From Plantago elongata (Eukaryota; Streptophyta; Magnoliopsida; Lamiales; Plantaginaceae), in assembly GCA_036897095.1 (NCBI GenBank), contig JAYMSP010003306.1, positions 1 to 20,270 of the forward strand: a DNA stretch of 20,270 bases. Direction: 5' to 3'. Below the pieces are notes generated by a model. The model did no database searches. It had not been told where the DNA came from and worked only from the letters and a program-made list of their open reading frames with translations. This document shows, one piece after another, positions 1 through 10,439 of the stretch (positions are counted from its first letter, which is position 1; each line of letters starts with the position of its first letter). The translations under genes and the position numbers were made by a program.

Positions 1-866
1 AAATAATTACATAAATAATTTTAGCTATGATGAACACCAGCATCATTGATCATTCCCATTACTTCTGTTTCTTTGGATTCATATAACCTTCTATTATTAT
101 GGTTTATCAGATTGTTTAGTCATAAGTGAGTTCCTAGATTAATTCTGTTACTGACCCATTAGGCCTTCTTTTGGTGATAGAGAGAGGCTTTTATGCTAAT
201 TTAGACCTGGAGATTGTGCTAGCTTAGCTCCATGTCTGGCTGAATTATTTGCTAAGTTGCTAAGTACATCTTTCGATGCTTTCATCTATAAATCTGTACT
301 ATACATCTCCAGCTAGCATAGGCATAGCTTGCATGTCAGCTGGGAGGCCCCCAGTTAGCTCATTTAATCAATTGAGTCAGCCTTGTGTCTTGAGGACCAG
401 CTCATAGTTAGCCTCTGAATTATTTACACAGATGATCATTTCAAACACTGATGACCATATGCCATCAGTTCAAGTCCATTATTTTCTCTCTTGACCCAGA
501 TTCATCTCTATCATCTATAGACTCAGATCCAGTTCTAGTATCTGCAACTGTCAAATAGTATGCGTAAGCCACTGAGTTCGATTTCTTATCACTTACCCCA
601 TCAAACCTTTGTGGTGTTATAACTTATGAAGATATTTGTGTAGGTTTATTATAACATGAAAATGGTGCTACCTAGTATTTACCTAAAATTATTTGCTAGC
701 TGCTTCATCGTTCGATGTTTCATCTATATATCTGCACTATCCTGACCAAATTATTATATGTTTTAACCTTATGAAATTAATGAACGCATGTTACACCTTT
801 TCTCACGTTTCTCTGTTTTTGTCTTGCTTTTTTATCTAATTTTCATCTTTCTAATCCAATCCGAAG
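1..866 (+). other. Probable upstream intron of the SAC gene
   Basis: No SAC-like coding segment is readable here in any frame. The first recognisable exon begins at 867 after an AG at 865-866, in phase 1, so the preceding exon must lie outside the window. The stretch is AT-rich and non-coding. It contains one imperfect direct repeat (242-301 and 685-739). The acceptor context before 867 is purine-rich close to the AG, so the exact acceptor is slightly uncertain. Confidence 0.6.
242..739. repeat. Dispersed direct repeat pair (~57 bp) in the first intron
   Basis: A segment at 242-301 (AATTATTTGCTAAGTTGC, then TTCGATGCTTTCATCTATA and ATCTGTACTAT) recurs in diverged form at 685-739 (AATTATTTGCTAGCTGC, TTCGATGTTTCATCTATAT, ATCTGCACTAT). 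Same orientation, about 440 bp apart. It may be an old internal duplication or two copies of one small repeat. Confidence 0.55.
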
Positions 867-3800
867 GAACAAGAATGTGGCGAAGAGGAGCTGATTCTGA
901 TGGTTTTGTTGCAAATTTTGTGGAAACTGAACAAAGCATCAAGTTAAATGGGTGCACTGCGTCATTTGTTCAGGTACAGTGCTTACGTTTAGTTCTTTTC
1001 ATCATTCTCAAACTATATACCTGTTGATTATTTTGCGGAAGTATCATCTGGATGTCTGCAGTAATATGTTGCTTCGTTTGGCTAGCAAGCTTTTCTAGAT
1101 GATATGATGACCTTTCATGCATTTTGTTTCTAATGTCAGCAGTTACAGTCCATTTGACATTGTTTTTCATGTCACTATCTAAACTGTAGGTGGCCTCAGT
1201 CTACATGTGTTAGGCAAGCAGGGAACGATATTCTGTTTTTGATTCTTCTTTTTCACGTTACACTTCAGTTACTAGAGGCTAATAACTGAAATAGCATACT
1301 TGACTACCAGTCTAGAGACATGATGCTAGCTTATCCTATCTTGGTTTATTTTATGTATTCAGCCGTATAATGTTATCTACAAACAAGCCTCTTATATTTT
1401 CAACCTTCTTTCCTGTAGGTCAGAGGGTCTATGCCCTTTCTCTGGGAACAGATTGTTGACTTGACATACAAACCAAAATTTGAAATTATTCGACCTGAAG
1501 AAGCAGTAACTTTCTGACCTTCCGCTAGTGAAACTGTATTCAGCACATTGCAGGCTGTTTTTTACTGACTCTTCCGTCTTCAATGTCTTGACAGCCTCGG
1601 GTAGCTGAGCGGCACTTTCTGGATTTAAGAAAGAAATATGGAAATGTTCTTGCTGTTGATCTTGTGAACAAGGTACATACATCTCCATCATACTCCTTTA
1701 ACCTTTTCGTATCATCTGACCAAGAATTATAAATTATTTGATTACTGATTAGTAGAAGTTCACTGTTTTTTCTCCCCTTCATTCCCACACATGTTATTTC
1801 TTGGAAGTTGTACTGGTAAATTGGTAATTGTAAGTATAGAATACATTGGAGTTCATGATGAGGTAGTAAGATATTTTTATTTAATAGGTGTCAATATTCA
1901 ATTTATGCAGTTGTTTATAAAAAAGAGGTTTGTATATATAATGATGGACAAAGGAAAAGAAATCGCAGCTATCTATGGAAGTATGATATAGCATGGCATG
2001 AGACCATGTCACCTGATATTTATATGAAATAGTAAGTTTGAATTGAAAGTTAGTTTCTTTAATTCATTTTAATCTAAAGGCCGGTAGTCTCTTATCAAAC
2101 ACTGCAGTTTTGACTTTTAAGTAACCCAAGCCATGGTTCGGTGAATTATTTGTAATCTTGTTGTTACAAGATGAAACCTTATTGCAACTGACACTAGGGC
2201 CTCTGCTAGATTACCTTAGAAAGATACAGATAGAGTTTTTCATTGAATGAATCAAAACTCAAATAGCATGTATACATATAAAATGCGTCCAAGTTCTGTT
2301 GGTCTGATAATGTTTTCCCTCCTGATGAACTTCTAACAGGAAGGAGGTGAAGGCCGATTATGTGAAACGTTTGGAAAAGCAATGCAAGAAATTGCAAGTG
2401 ATGATGTGAGGTAAATTTATTTGTTCTGATCATTCGTTGCACAGTAATCTCATTAATGCTATCAGAGTTGATCCTAACCCCACAATATTGTACAGATATT
2501 TGCACTTTGATTTTCATAAGATATGCGGGCATATTCATTTTGAGCGCCTTTCCATGCTGTACGATCAAATCGAGGATTTTCTCATCAAGAACAGGTACAA
2601 GTTATCTCACAGCAGTAATCTATATATTATTCAATTCAGTACTCCATATACAAGTATATAACCAATTCACTTAACCTTTACATTCTTAAATGACTTTTAG
2701 CTTCAAGGCTGGTAAAATTTAGTATCTTTTCGCGATATGCTTTCTCTACTTATAATTCTGAAGCAATAGGCTTTGGTAGTCAAGTGGGAATGTCTGCTGT
2801 TCATTCCAACTTCAGTTTAGTTAAGTTATGAAAAGTAGAAAATTCTTCTACACCAGGTAATTTAGACTTTGTCGTTGAAAATAAGACACATGTCTTGAAA
2901 TAATTGTTTTAAATTCATTGAATCTCATTTCCAAGTGATGTAGTTTATTATGAGCCACATGGTCTTTGACCTACTCAGAGACCCGGTCTATGGGAGAATT
3001 TCCCAAAGCCTGAGAAGATAGCCTGCATCATATACAAACTACAAAGTCAGGATATACCTTGGAGTTAATTTGATTCTAGAGCGTTGATTATACGCTTGAC
3101 AGTCTTACACAAGTAGAATACAAAAGGGGGTTTGGGTTTATTATCTAGCTTCAACAACTTGTATCTTTGTTTAAAACTGCGAATGCCTCTCAAATTTAAT
3201 AAGGAAAGTTTGTTTCAACATATGGTGATTGATTTGCTTGGAATTTTACTGATATACTGGAAATACCAGGTATCTTCTATTAAATGAGAAGGGAGAAAAA
3301 ATTGAGGGGCAAGTTGGGGTTGTGCGGACCAATTGCATTGATTGCTTGGACCGAACAAATGTTACACAGGTGCATTTTCTATCTCTCCTTTCTTTCTGGT
3401 GGTCTAATGTGATTTTTTTAATTGTTGGACCAATTGAGTGGGATTTTCTCCTTGTTATTTTCATTTATTTTTTTTAGTCCTGTGCAAAAAATCATAATAT
3501 ACTCACCTTTTTCAAGAAGTTTCTCATTGTATGATAATCTGGTGAGATTATTAAATATCTTAAAAATTGAACACTGATCATGGTTCTGAACTTTCTTCTG
3601 TACCGAAACACAAAGGAAAGCTTGTTTTGGTTGTTATGTTTCATTCGATTTCTTTTGAAGTTATACAATTGAGTAGGTTTTGCCTGTTTTCTTGAGGATC
3701 TGTGATACAATTATGTACTTGGTTTGCTCGAAAATGGGGTGATTCGGTTTAAACAAGGATTTGATCTATAAAATGTGAGAGATGGTGAATAAGTAAGAAA

Positions 3801-6800
3801 TAGATTTTCCATTTAAGGAATGGGTAATTGAATTTGGGACGGACTAAAACGGAATACGGGTAGATGAAATTGGAACGGAGGGAGTATATTGAGTGTCTAT
3901 ATTCTGCTTGTCACTCTCACTGCACTTCTTGACTGGTAGATTCTGTTCTATTATTATCTTATAGTAGCTGTAGACTTGTAGAGATACAGGAATGAGAAAG
4001 TAATGTTCCTGTCAAATTTGATTTAATTGGAAGCGTTCTTCATATGTCATTGTACAAGCCCCCAATTTTTCCACTAGTATCACTGAAAGCTCCCCTCCCC
4101 CTCTTTTTTCATTGCAGAGTATGATTGCTCGCAAAATGCTGGAATTTCAGTTGCAAAGGCTTGGTGTTTTTAGTGCAGAGGAAACTATTAGTACCCATCA
4201 CAATTTTGACGAGAGTTTTAAAATGCGTCAGTACTCCATCTTAATAATAAATTAGGCATATGCATAATGTTTGTTCTGATTATATGAATGGTCTCGGGCA
4301 AGTTTTCCGTTCACAATCAGCTTATCCCAAGAATCTCATGTTCTTAAAAACATTAATGGCCTTGATCTTCTCATAATTTCTGATCACTTCGAATTCTATT
4401 TTCAGTGTGGGCTGACCATGGGGATGACGTAAGTATCCAGTATTCTGGTACTGCCGCACTGAAAGGAGATTTTGTCAGGTATTCTTTATTTAGTGATACA
4501 CTGCTTAAGAATTTTCTAAAATTTGATGATGGGGATGGATTGGTCATGCATTGTATTTACTACAAAAGCAGACCAATCAAAAGTGTCGGCCCTATTGGCA
4601 GAAATGATTTTGCTTCTGCAGAAATCCACTTGAATTTTTCTCAGCTCGTTGACTCTGCATGACAGTTTTACAAAACTTCAATGTCAGTTATTTTTTGGAA
4701 TATCCATCCCATATTGATTGAGAAATAATCCTGGATCTGGACCTAGAACAATTCAACCCAAAACCCCTATAACAAGTTATGATAGAGCCAGGACCAAAAT
4801 CGATTGGGGGGATGCCCCAATCTGTGTTCACGGGTTGAGCCCGATAATGCTTGCATACACATAAGGTGTTGTCTTGAATCCTGGTCTCAGAATATGAACT
4901 GGACTACTGAAGCATGGGTGGAGTTGACAATTGGGAGAGGTTAATATGTGATACATTTATATTATTTTCCCAACACTTCTTCTCACCTCAGGGCAGGAGT
5001 CAACCTCTTCTGGGAGTCTCATCAAGTTGGTAATTGTAATATGGCCGAATTTGTCTTTTGGGATATTTGAACCCTGGTCTCAGTTTCATTTGAACCCTAG
5101 GGGCTTTGGTACCTTATTGAACAGCCTTGTCAATGGTAGAGGATTTGCCAACTTAATTTCATTCTCATTTCTCAGTATTGATTCCAGTCCATGTGGGCTA
5201 TTTCCCAGTTGTCATGCGATCATGTGATGACTTTTGTAAACCAAACTCTTTATGTAACGACCAGGCCACTAATGGGCCGAGATCCAGCCCGTTGGGCTGT
5301 CGAGGTTACGCATGACTGTCCCATCATTCGGTATGATATTGTCCGCTTTGGGCCGGTTGCGCCAAATTGATTTGATTATGGGGCGTGACATTTAACTTTA
5401 TCCCTGTAGTATTTGCTGACTAGACACTTCATGAAACTTCTGGTTCCTTAAACATGAGTTTTTTCTTTTTTCCTTTAATGACAGATATGGGCAAAGGACA
5501 ATGGAAGGGGTTCTTAAAGATGGCTACAATGCTCTTATGCGCTACTACCTGAACAACTTTCGTGATGGTGCAAAACAGGTAAGTGTGCTTGCACTTTCTA
5601 TACAAGATACTTCATATTAATTCTTTAAATGAATCAAATCTCTCACATGGAAAAGGTTCTTATTTGTCTGTTTTTTCACAATTTCATCATTTGCTGAATT
5701 TCTGATAAATACTCTATTTTCTTCCACCTCTGAAGGATGCAATTGATTTAGTACAAGGACAATTCATTGTATCTGTTTCCCGTAGCCCGACTCCTACAGT
5801 AGAGAAGGGTGGCATTGAGGCTATAGCTGTGAGTAATTAGCAGTTGTTATTTCCTTCATGCTCTGCTATGTCTGCACATCTTCGATTATTTCATGAATGT
5901 ACCTACCTAACTCTGTGATATTATCGGATTCAAAAAATGGCTGATGCAACTTGATGGTTCCAGTACATTTTGTCTTATTTTATCTTATTCTAAGAAAACC
6001 GTACGTGTATTATGCAAATATCATCTTCCATACTCATTTACTTTGGTAGAAATCCAGAAGTTCACTATTCATGTAGTTGAAATATCAATGTCATAATGTA
6101 ATGCTTATGTTGTCTGGTCAAATTTCCAGTCCTTTCCGCTGGCTCTCGGGATCGTGTTGTTTGGGTTCTTCTTTGCGACATTGTCACTAAGACGAGGTCA
6201 GACTACACTTCCATTACTTCTGCTTTATGACTTGTTTGTACTGAGTATCTGGATTTAGTTTTTAATAACCTGAATATACAAGTTTTGATCTAGTATTTCA
6301 CTTCAGAATGATTGGATTTTCAACATGACTATACAATTCCAAACCATACATGAAGGTTCTCTTGTTCTATATCAAGAAAAGAATCACCCTAGACATTTCT
6401 AATGCATCTCCCGAAAAGGCAATTGACATTTTGGTCCGACTAACTTGCAAGGAGAAAATGGTATTGATAGCCTGAGTGAGGATTCAATCTTTTTTTACTG
6501 TTCCAAAGATCTTTAATATTCGCTGTCTGCTAGACAATTTAATGTGGAACTGTTTCCTTTGTTCCTTGATTAAGACTATCTATTAGGTTATGTTTATTTT
6601 CTACGTTATGTTGTTGCTGAGCCAAAAGGGAAGTTGCCTTTATGTGTTTCCTATGTTCTTTACTCCCTTCAGCCTTCGCATTTGCAAACTCCCCATGTGT
6701 GTTTAACCGAGTAAAAGAACTACTGGGAAATGTGGAAGCCAACTGTGTTTGATTTTTCTACTGCTTGCCGAACTGTACCCTTTTGCACATCTACCTCCCA

Positions 6801-6971
6801 TTCCTTGGCATTGAGATTAACTTGTTATTTTTACCTGCAGTTGGACATAGTTGGTGGAACTTGCTATTTTCAATCATGTGGGCAAGCATAAGTTTGGTTA
6901 TAGCAGGGTTCGTAAGGGCTAATGGACGCGTTTTCTGCAACCGTCCTCGTCTGGTCACATCCAGACGTTGA
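867..6971 (+). CDS. SAC7: SAC-domain phosphoinositide (PI4P) phosphatase, SAC6/SAC7(RHD4)/SAC8 type, 3' part
   Basis: Twelve exons: 867-973, 1419-1505, 1595-1672, 2340-2410, 2496-2594, 3270-3369, 4118-4226, 4406-4478, 5485-5578, 5736-5828, 6130-6196 and 6841-6971 (TGA 6969-6971). All introns are GT-AG and all phases join, giving 369 residues with no stop. The protein opens at GTRMWRRGADSDG. Exon 6 carries RTNCIDCLDRTNVTQ, the SAC active site with the C-x5-R loop. Exon 9 has GVLKDGYNALMRYYLNNF. Exons 11 and 12 each encode a hydrophobic segment (SFPLALGIVLFGFFFA and a stretch after GHSWWN), followed by ANGRVFCNRPRL. Small plant SAC proteins of this clade are about 600 residues, so roughly 225 N-terminal residues lie left of the window. 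Family knowledge: these are membrane-anchored enzymes that dephosphorylate PI4P on ER and post-Golgi membranes; SAC7 is RHD4, needed for root-hair growth. The symbol marks the clade; SAC6 and SAC8 are not excluded. The gene looks intact. Confidence 0.93.
3775..3886 (+). mobile_element. Stowaway/mariner-type MITE terminus in SAC intron 6
   Basis: The end of this segment reads GGGACGGACTAAAA, then GGAATACGGG, then GGAACGGAGGGAGTA (3872-3886), the usual 3' end of plant Stowaway (Tc1/mariner) MITEs including the TA target. The stretch before it (ATGTGAGAGATGGTGAATAA) also resembles Stowaway interiors. No matching TACTCCCTCC left end is visible in the intron, so this is probably a 5'-truncated or decayed copy. 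It lies in the intron between exons 3270-3369 and 4118-4226 and does not affect coding. Confidence 0.6.
4700..5080. repeat. Repeat-derived stretch within SAC intron 8
   Basis: Between exons 4406-4478 and 5485-5578 the intron is about 1 kb, longer than most others in the gene. It carries a near-duplicate phrase, TGAATCCTGGTCTCAG (about 4874) and TGAACCCTGGTCTCAG (about 5068). It also has ATGATAGAGCCAGG (about 4780), which resembles the region just inside an LTR (tRNA primer-binding-site-like). No ORF or clear boundaries are visible. Probably retroelement debris. Confidence 0.3.
5253..5390. mobile_element. Probable solo LTR (TRIM-sized, 138 bp) in SAC intron 8
   Basis: The segment begins TGTAACGACC and ends GGGGCGTGACA: TG...CA ends with imperfect inverted termini (TGTAACG / TGTCACG). 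It is much more GC-rich than the intron around it. It contains GATATTGTCCGCTTTGGGCC, a motif I associate with repeated plant LTRs. A TTTA tetranucleotide flanks both sides (5249-5252 and 5391-5394), consistent with a short target-site duplication. At 138 bp it fits a terminal-repeat retrotransposon in miniature reduced to one LTR. The family is not identified. Confidence 0.6.
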
Positions 6972-7250
6972 TTCTCTGTTTAACTAACTGGCAATTAGCA
7001 ATGTCAGCCTGCCGAATCTCCTGGCTATGCTTCTTGAGACAGTTGGATTAATTATTTTTTGAAGTAAAGCTTTTTACTATGGGTAAGTCATCAGCTATAC
7101 TCCCTGAGCCAATATGTGTAGCTCCTTTGTTTTGACAAATGTTTAGAAACTCGTATTTAAAATTTTCATTTATGACTTCATTAACTCATTTGATTCTACG
7201 TCGTTCATATCCATCCTGTATGGCACGAGTTTATGTGCCCATGTGATGAG

Positions 7251-7256
7251 AATAAA
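7251..7256 (+). terminator. Candidate poly(A) signal of the SAC gene
   Basis: AATAAA about 280 nt after the SAC stop codon, in an AT-rich 3' flank (6972-7300) with no ORF. It is the best near-consensus plant polyadenylation signal downstream of the gene. Plant signals are loose, so the real cleavage site could be elsewhere. Confidence 0.35.
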
Positions 7257-7503
7257 ATGTAAAGTACTTTTACACCACAATTTTAAAGCACTAAAGCACT
7301 CATTGGTGAATCCTTAATTTTTCACATCCCCTTTCCCAGAAGAACTCGATATATTATGTTTGGCCTGTAGTTTTAGGGATCCCACGGGGCCTTTTGTGCT
7401 GGGGTGAAATGAAGGTCCGTGGAGTACTAATGATATTCCTCAGAGAAGGTAACAAAAGGACAATGCCACTGAAGAAAACGATGGTCAAACGAGACCATCG
7501 ACT

Positions 7504-7641
7504 TAGGCTGTGTTCTCTTCAAATGAAAATCAATTTAGTTCAGTCCAATTCAGATCGGATTAGTTATAATTTATACCTTACTCCAGTTCGGTTTAATGCA
7601 GTTCAGTTCAGTAAATCTCAGTTGAAGATAACACAGTCTTA
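7504..7641. mobile_element. Small hAT-like MITE / foldback element
   Basis: The left end TAGGCTGTGTTCTCTTCAA (7504-7522) pairs as a terminal inverted repeat with the right end at 7622-7641, whose reverse complement is TAAGACTGTGTTATCTTCAA. The interior is rich in CAGTTCAGTTCAG-like short repeats, as in many plant hAT-derived MITEs with GGCTGTGTTC ends. A CTTAGGC string occurs at both edges, but no clean 8-bp target duplication is visible, so the class is tentative. Confidence 0.5.
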
Positions 7642-7821
7642 GGCCACATTACAAATTCTACTTTCTGAATCATCAAATATATGAAAAGTTCTATCCTTGA
7701 ACTTTCAGAGATTCACAGACCATATATGCGAATGTTATATCAATATCTTCACAATAGATCGACGAAAGGGTCAACTAACTTAACACTGATAAATCATCAC
7801 TATAATAACAACCATTCATCT

Positions 7822-8253
7822 TCACGACATTTCAAATCTGCATTTAGTGAATAATTGACCAAATTGGTACGTTCTGGGTTCCCTGGAATGATACAGCTCT
7901 AAATTCTGTTTAGCCTCCGGTACCAATCTCTCAATATCTTCAACTTGCATCAAAACTGCCTGCTTCGACACCCAGTCTAGTACTGCCAACACCTCTGCTT
8001 CTGCAAACTCTTCACTATATGGCACATGAAGAGCAATATAGCACAACAACACCAATGCACTACACTGCACACTTGGCTCAAAATACACGAGCTGGACAAG
8101 TTGTTTCACCCCTCCAGAACCAATAATTGCCTTCGCATAGTCCAAGTGCAGATAGTTATCCATGCAGGCAAACCTCGTGAGTGCAATACAAGCTTCTCTA
8201 GAAACTTCTGTTTCCGCCTCTTGATCGTCTAACAACCTCACTAATGTGTTGGC
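7822..8253 (-). pseudogene. 3' fragment of an ARMADILLO REPEAT ONLY (ARO)-like gene
   Basis: An open frame of about 143 codons ends at TGA 7822-7824. It reads ANTLVRLLDDQEAETEVSRE, then ALTRFACMDNYLHLDYAKAI, GSGGVKQLVQLVYF, ALVLLCYIALHVPYSEEFAE, AEVLAVLDWVSKQAV, EAKQNLELYHSREPRTYQF. This matches the C-terminal armadillo repeats and tail of plant ARO proteins, pollen and vegetative armadillo proteins of roughly 650 residues linked to ROP GTPase signalling. Upstream on the same strand (above 8253) the frame stops and no further armadillo repeat is readable, so about three quarters of the protein is missing. The frame has no internal stop, which suggests recent arrival or retained constraint. 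It is flanked by MITE and repeat sequence and could be a transposon-captured or truncated duplicate. A small expressed gene cannot be excluded. Confidence 0.65.
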
Positions 8254-8844
8254 TTACTTAGTTTCATTTTATGGCTTGTCTTGTGTTTGTGCTAATGTGT
8301 TGTGAAGAAAGACTAAGATTAAAGGGGAGATTGAAAGTATCATCAACTTAATGTACGTTATATATAATCTTATCTTTCTTAACTAGTTTAATGGTTGTGT
8401 TTGTTTAAGTGTTTATATTATAGGAACCAGCCTTGTTATTTGGACTAGTGTTTATTAAATACTTCTTTGAAGAAGAAGCAGGAGAACAACCATAATAAAG
8501 AAAAGAATCTTACAAGACAAAGACTAGAAGAAAATTTATTGAAAGAATATACAATTATGGCATAATTCCTTTTAACAGCCGGCTCAAAAAAAAAACAAAG
8601 AGAAGAACATCCCTACTGCGGCATTCCTTCTTTTATTTGAATTAGTGAAGTCGACTAGAGATGTACAAGTGTTTACTAGACTTGTACTAACTATCACATG
8701 CTGCTTTACAAGATGTATTGAGACTTTACACAATCACATCATATTGTTGTCTTGCTTTACTAAACTTGTACTAACTATCATACTGTGAGTGTTCATCAAA
8801 TAAATGTTTGTGAATCATTCGACTTGATATTTACTAGAATAAGT
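8254..8844. other. AT-rich intergenic stretch with a short direct repeat
   Basis: No coding segment is recognisable. ACTTGTACTAACTATCA occurs at about 8679 and again at about 8765 in the same orientation. TAAAGGGGAGATTGAAAG near 8317 resembles a retrotransposon polypurine tract, but no LTR could be delimited around it. Confidence 0.35.
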
Positions 8845-9122
8845 TACTCCATCTGTTCTTTTAAAAGCTTCCTAACTTTCCTTTTTTTAGTTTTTTCTTA
8901 TAAACTTCCTAACCCAAAAAAGGAAAGTTTTCATCCCACTAACTCATTATTTATTTTTTCTCTCATCTACTTTTTCATCATTTTATTCAATCTCTCACTT
9001 ATTTTATCATTCACTTACAACTTTATCAATATACTACCACTCACAAATTAATATTTAATTAGTTTTTCTTAAACCAACATAAAGTAACTCCTTAGTAAAT
9101 TTTTATCGGACTGGAGGGAGTA
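8845..9122. mobile_element. Stowaway-type MITE (~278 bp)
   Basis: The left end is TACTCCATCTGTTCTTTTAAAA (first 20 nt from 8845). The right end, GGACTGGAGGGAGTA, stops at 9122. Its reverse complement TACTCCCTCCAGTCC aligns with the left end, giving terminal inverted repeats bounded by TA, the Stowaway target. The interior is pyrimidine- and AT-rich (TTTTTCTCTCATCTACTTTT and similar) and has no real gene; the ORF crossing it is low-complexity. Size and ends fit plant Tc1/mariner-derived Stowaway elements. Confidence 0.72.
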
Positions 9123-9199
9123 TTTGTTTCTGTCTATTCTAGGACTAGTTTTTCATGAGTTTGATCATTCGTTTGTGATTGATCTCTGTTACAAAGAAA

Positions 9200-9290
9200 G
9201 TCCTATGTCGTGTTCCCAAGAAGGTCCTATGATGTGTTCCTAAGAATGGCCTATACCGGATTACAAAGGTCCTACGTCGGTTTCAACAGG
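9200..9290. repeat. ~24-bp minisatellite (GTCCTATGTCGTGTTCC-type)
   Basis: Four degenerate units start near 9200, 9224, 9248 and 9268. Each opens with a variant of GTCCTATGTCGTGTTCC (GTCCTATGATGTGTTCC, GCCTATACCGGATTAC, GTCCTACGTCGGTTTC). The period is about 24 bp, drifting to 20. It lies just right of the Stowaway MITE and may belong to the same repetitive block as the next array. Confidence 0.6.
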
Positions 9291-9369
9291 AAACCATCCC
9301 TCATGCCGGACCTACCACTTTTATTTAAAAAAAAGATAGTAAATAATATTGCACATAACAAATTATGAC

Positions 9370-9640
9370 TGAGATAAACTTTACCGTGACAAATTAAGCC
9401 AGGGACAAACTATGTCGATGGCAAATTATGCCCCAGACAAACTTTGCCATTGTTAAAGTCCGGGGCAAAGTTTGCCAGCTATGTCGGTGTCAATTTATGT
9501 CTGGGGCAAATTTTGTCCGTGGCACGTCATGGCTAGGGCAAACTTTGCCAGTGACACACTATGTCGATGGCAAACTTTGCCAGTGCACACTATGTCGGTG
9601 ACAAACTTTGTCAGTGACATACTATGGCCGTGGCGATTTA
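9370..9640. repeat. Tandem array of short palindromes (GRCAAA-S-TTTGYC)
   Basis: The block repeats variants of GGCAAACTTTGCC separated by GTGACACACTATGTCGAT-like spacers. Odd-length palindromes or near-palindromes are visible at 9420-9432, 9436-9448, 9464-9476, 9537-9549, 9569-9581 and 9600-9612. The last three are 31-32 bp apart, so the higher-order unit is about 32 bp with a 16-bp half-period. TATGTCGRTG recurs between them. Copies vary at one or two positions, often symmetrically (GG..CC becomes GA..TC). No coding frame fits. Confidence 0.7.
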
Positions 9641-9649
9641 ACTACTCCT

Positions 9650-10130
9650 ATGCACAAGTTCTTTTTTTCATTTTTAATGTTTTATTAAAACTTTTCATTT
9701 ATTTTATTGAAATATACTATCCTCATTATAAATATTTCAATCATGCTCTTTTATAATTTATGAATTATCTTTCATACGGTTTAGTATATATCTATTATTT
9801 TATTTATATAAATCATTTTATTATCAAACTTCTTTATAAAAAGTAAATAGTAAGAATACTATTACGAAATTGGATTGTATATCTTTGGACATGAAGAGTT
9901 TGAAATGTACTACTACATATTTTAAATTGGGAAAGAAAAGGTTACCCGCCAGTAGTTAAGATTTTTGGTTTAAATTCAAATTTTAAAGTAAATAAATTTG
10001 ATTGTAGTAGTAGGTATAGTAAAAAGGAAGATTCTGTTAAGCCAAAGTCTTGAAAAATGTAAAATTTTTAAAAAAAAATTGGAACATCAAAGATTTTGTG
10101 GTTTTCACGGTTTTTAAGTTTTAGCGGTCT
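9650..10130. other. AT-rich non-coding spacer
   Basis: Strongly AT-rich sequence between the palindrome array and the large inverted-repeat region. I see no ORF, RNA gene or clear repeat boundary in it. Confidence 0.4.
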
Positions 10131-10439
10131 AACCGGCCAAGTTTTATGAAAACCGTCGGGATACCTATTTTTCGTTATGGTTCGTTATGGTTTTAAGAGA
10201 TATGTAATGGTTTTAAGTTATTAGGATTGAAAAGTACTATTACAGTTTTACGTATATTCGTTTACGTTTTAAGAGATAATGTGATGGTTTTAATGCGTCG
10301 GTATTTCATGTTTCAGGTATTGTTTTAACCACATTCATTAAATATTTAATCGATGGTATACCGGTTTTTATGAGTTAGATGAGAGTTTTAAGATGACTTG
10401 TAATAATTTTAAGTGACATTTTAATATCAATAAATCAAC

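Noticed and set aside
788..1027. 79-residue ORF with a hydrophobic N-terminus, like a signal peptide
   Set aside because: Its second half is the first visible SAC exon (GTRMWRRGAD) and its first part is the pyrimidine-rich intron tail before the acceptor at 865-866. The apparent signal peptide is intronic.
2206..2568. 120-residue minus-strand ORF
   Set aside because: It overlaps two SAC exons (2340-2410, 2496-2594) on the opposite strand and shows no recognisable domain; it is a shadow frame.
8241..8340. Possible Copia-type LTR start (TGTTGG) and polypurine tract (GGGGAGATTG)
   Set aside because: No second LTR, primer-binding site, target duplication or gag/pol homology could be found around it.
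8785..9051. 88-residue ORF rich in Phe, Ser and Leu
   Set aside because: It lies almost wholly inside the Stowaway MITE and its composition simply reflects the TTTTTCTCTC-rich interior.
9370..9640. CRISPR array
   Set aside because: Spacers between the palindromes are themselves repeats, the unit is only about 16/32 bp, and the setting is a plant nuclear genome.
9472..9756. 94-residue ORF over the palindrome array
   Set aside because: The repeated WGKFCPWH/TLCRWQTLPV-like text is the minisatellite read in one frame; half of the ORF is AT-rich spacer. No family resemblance.
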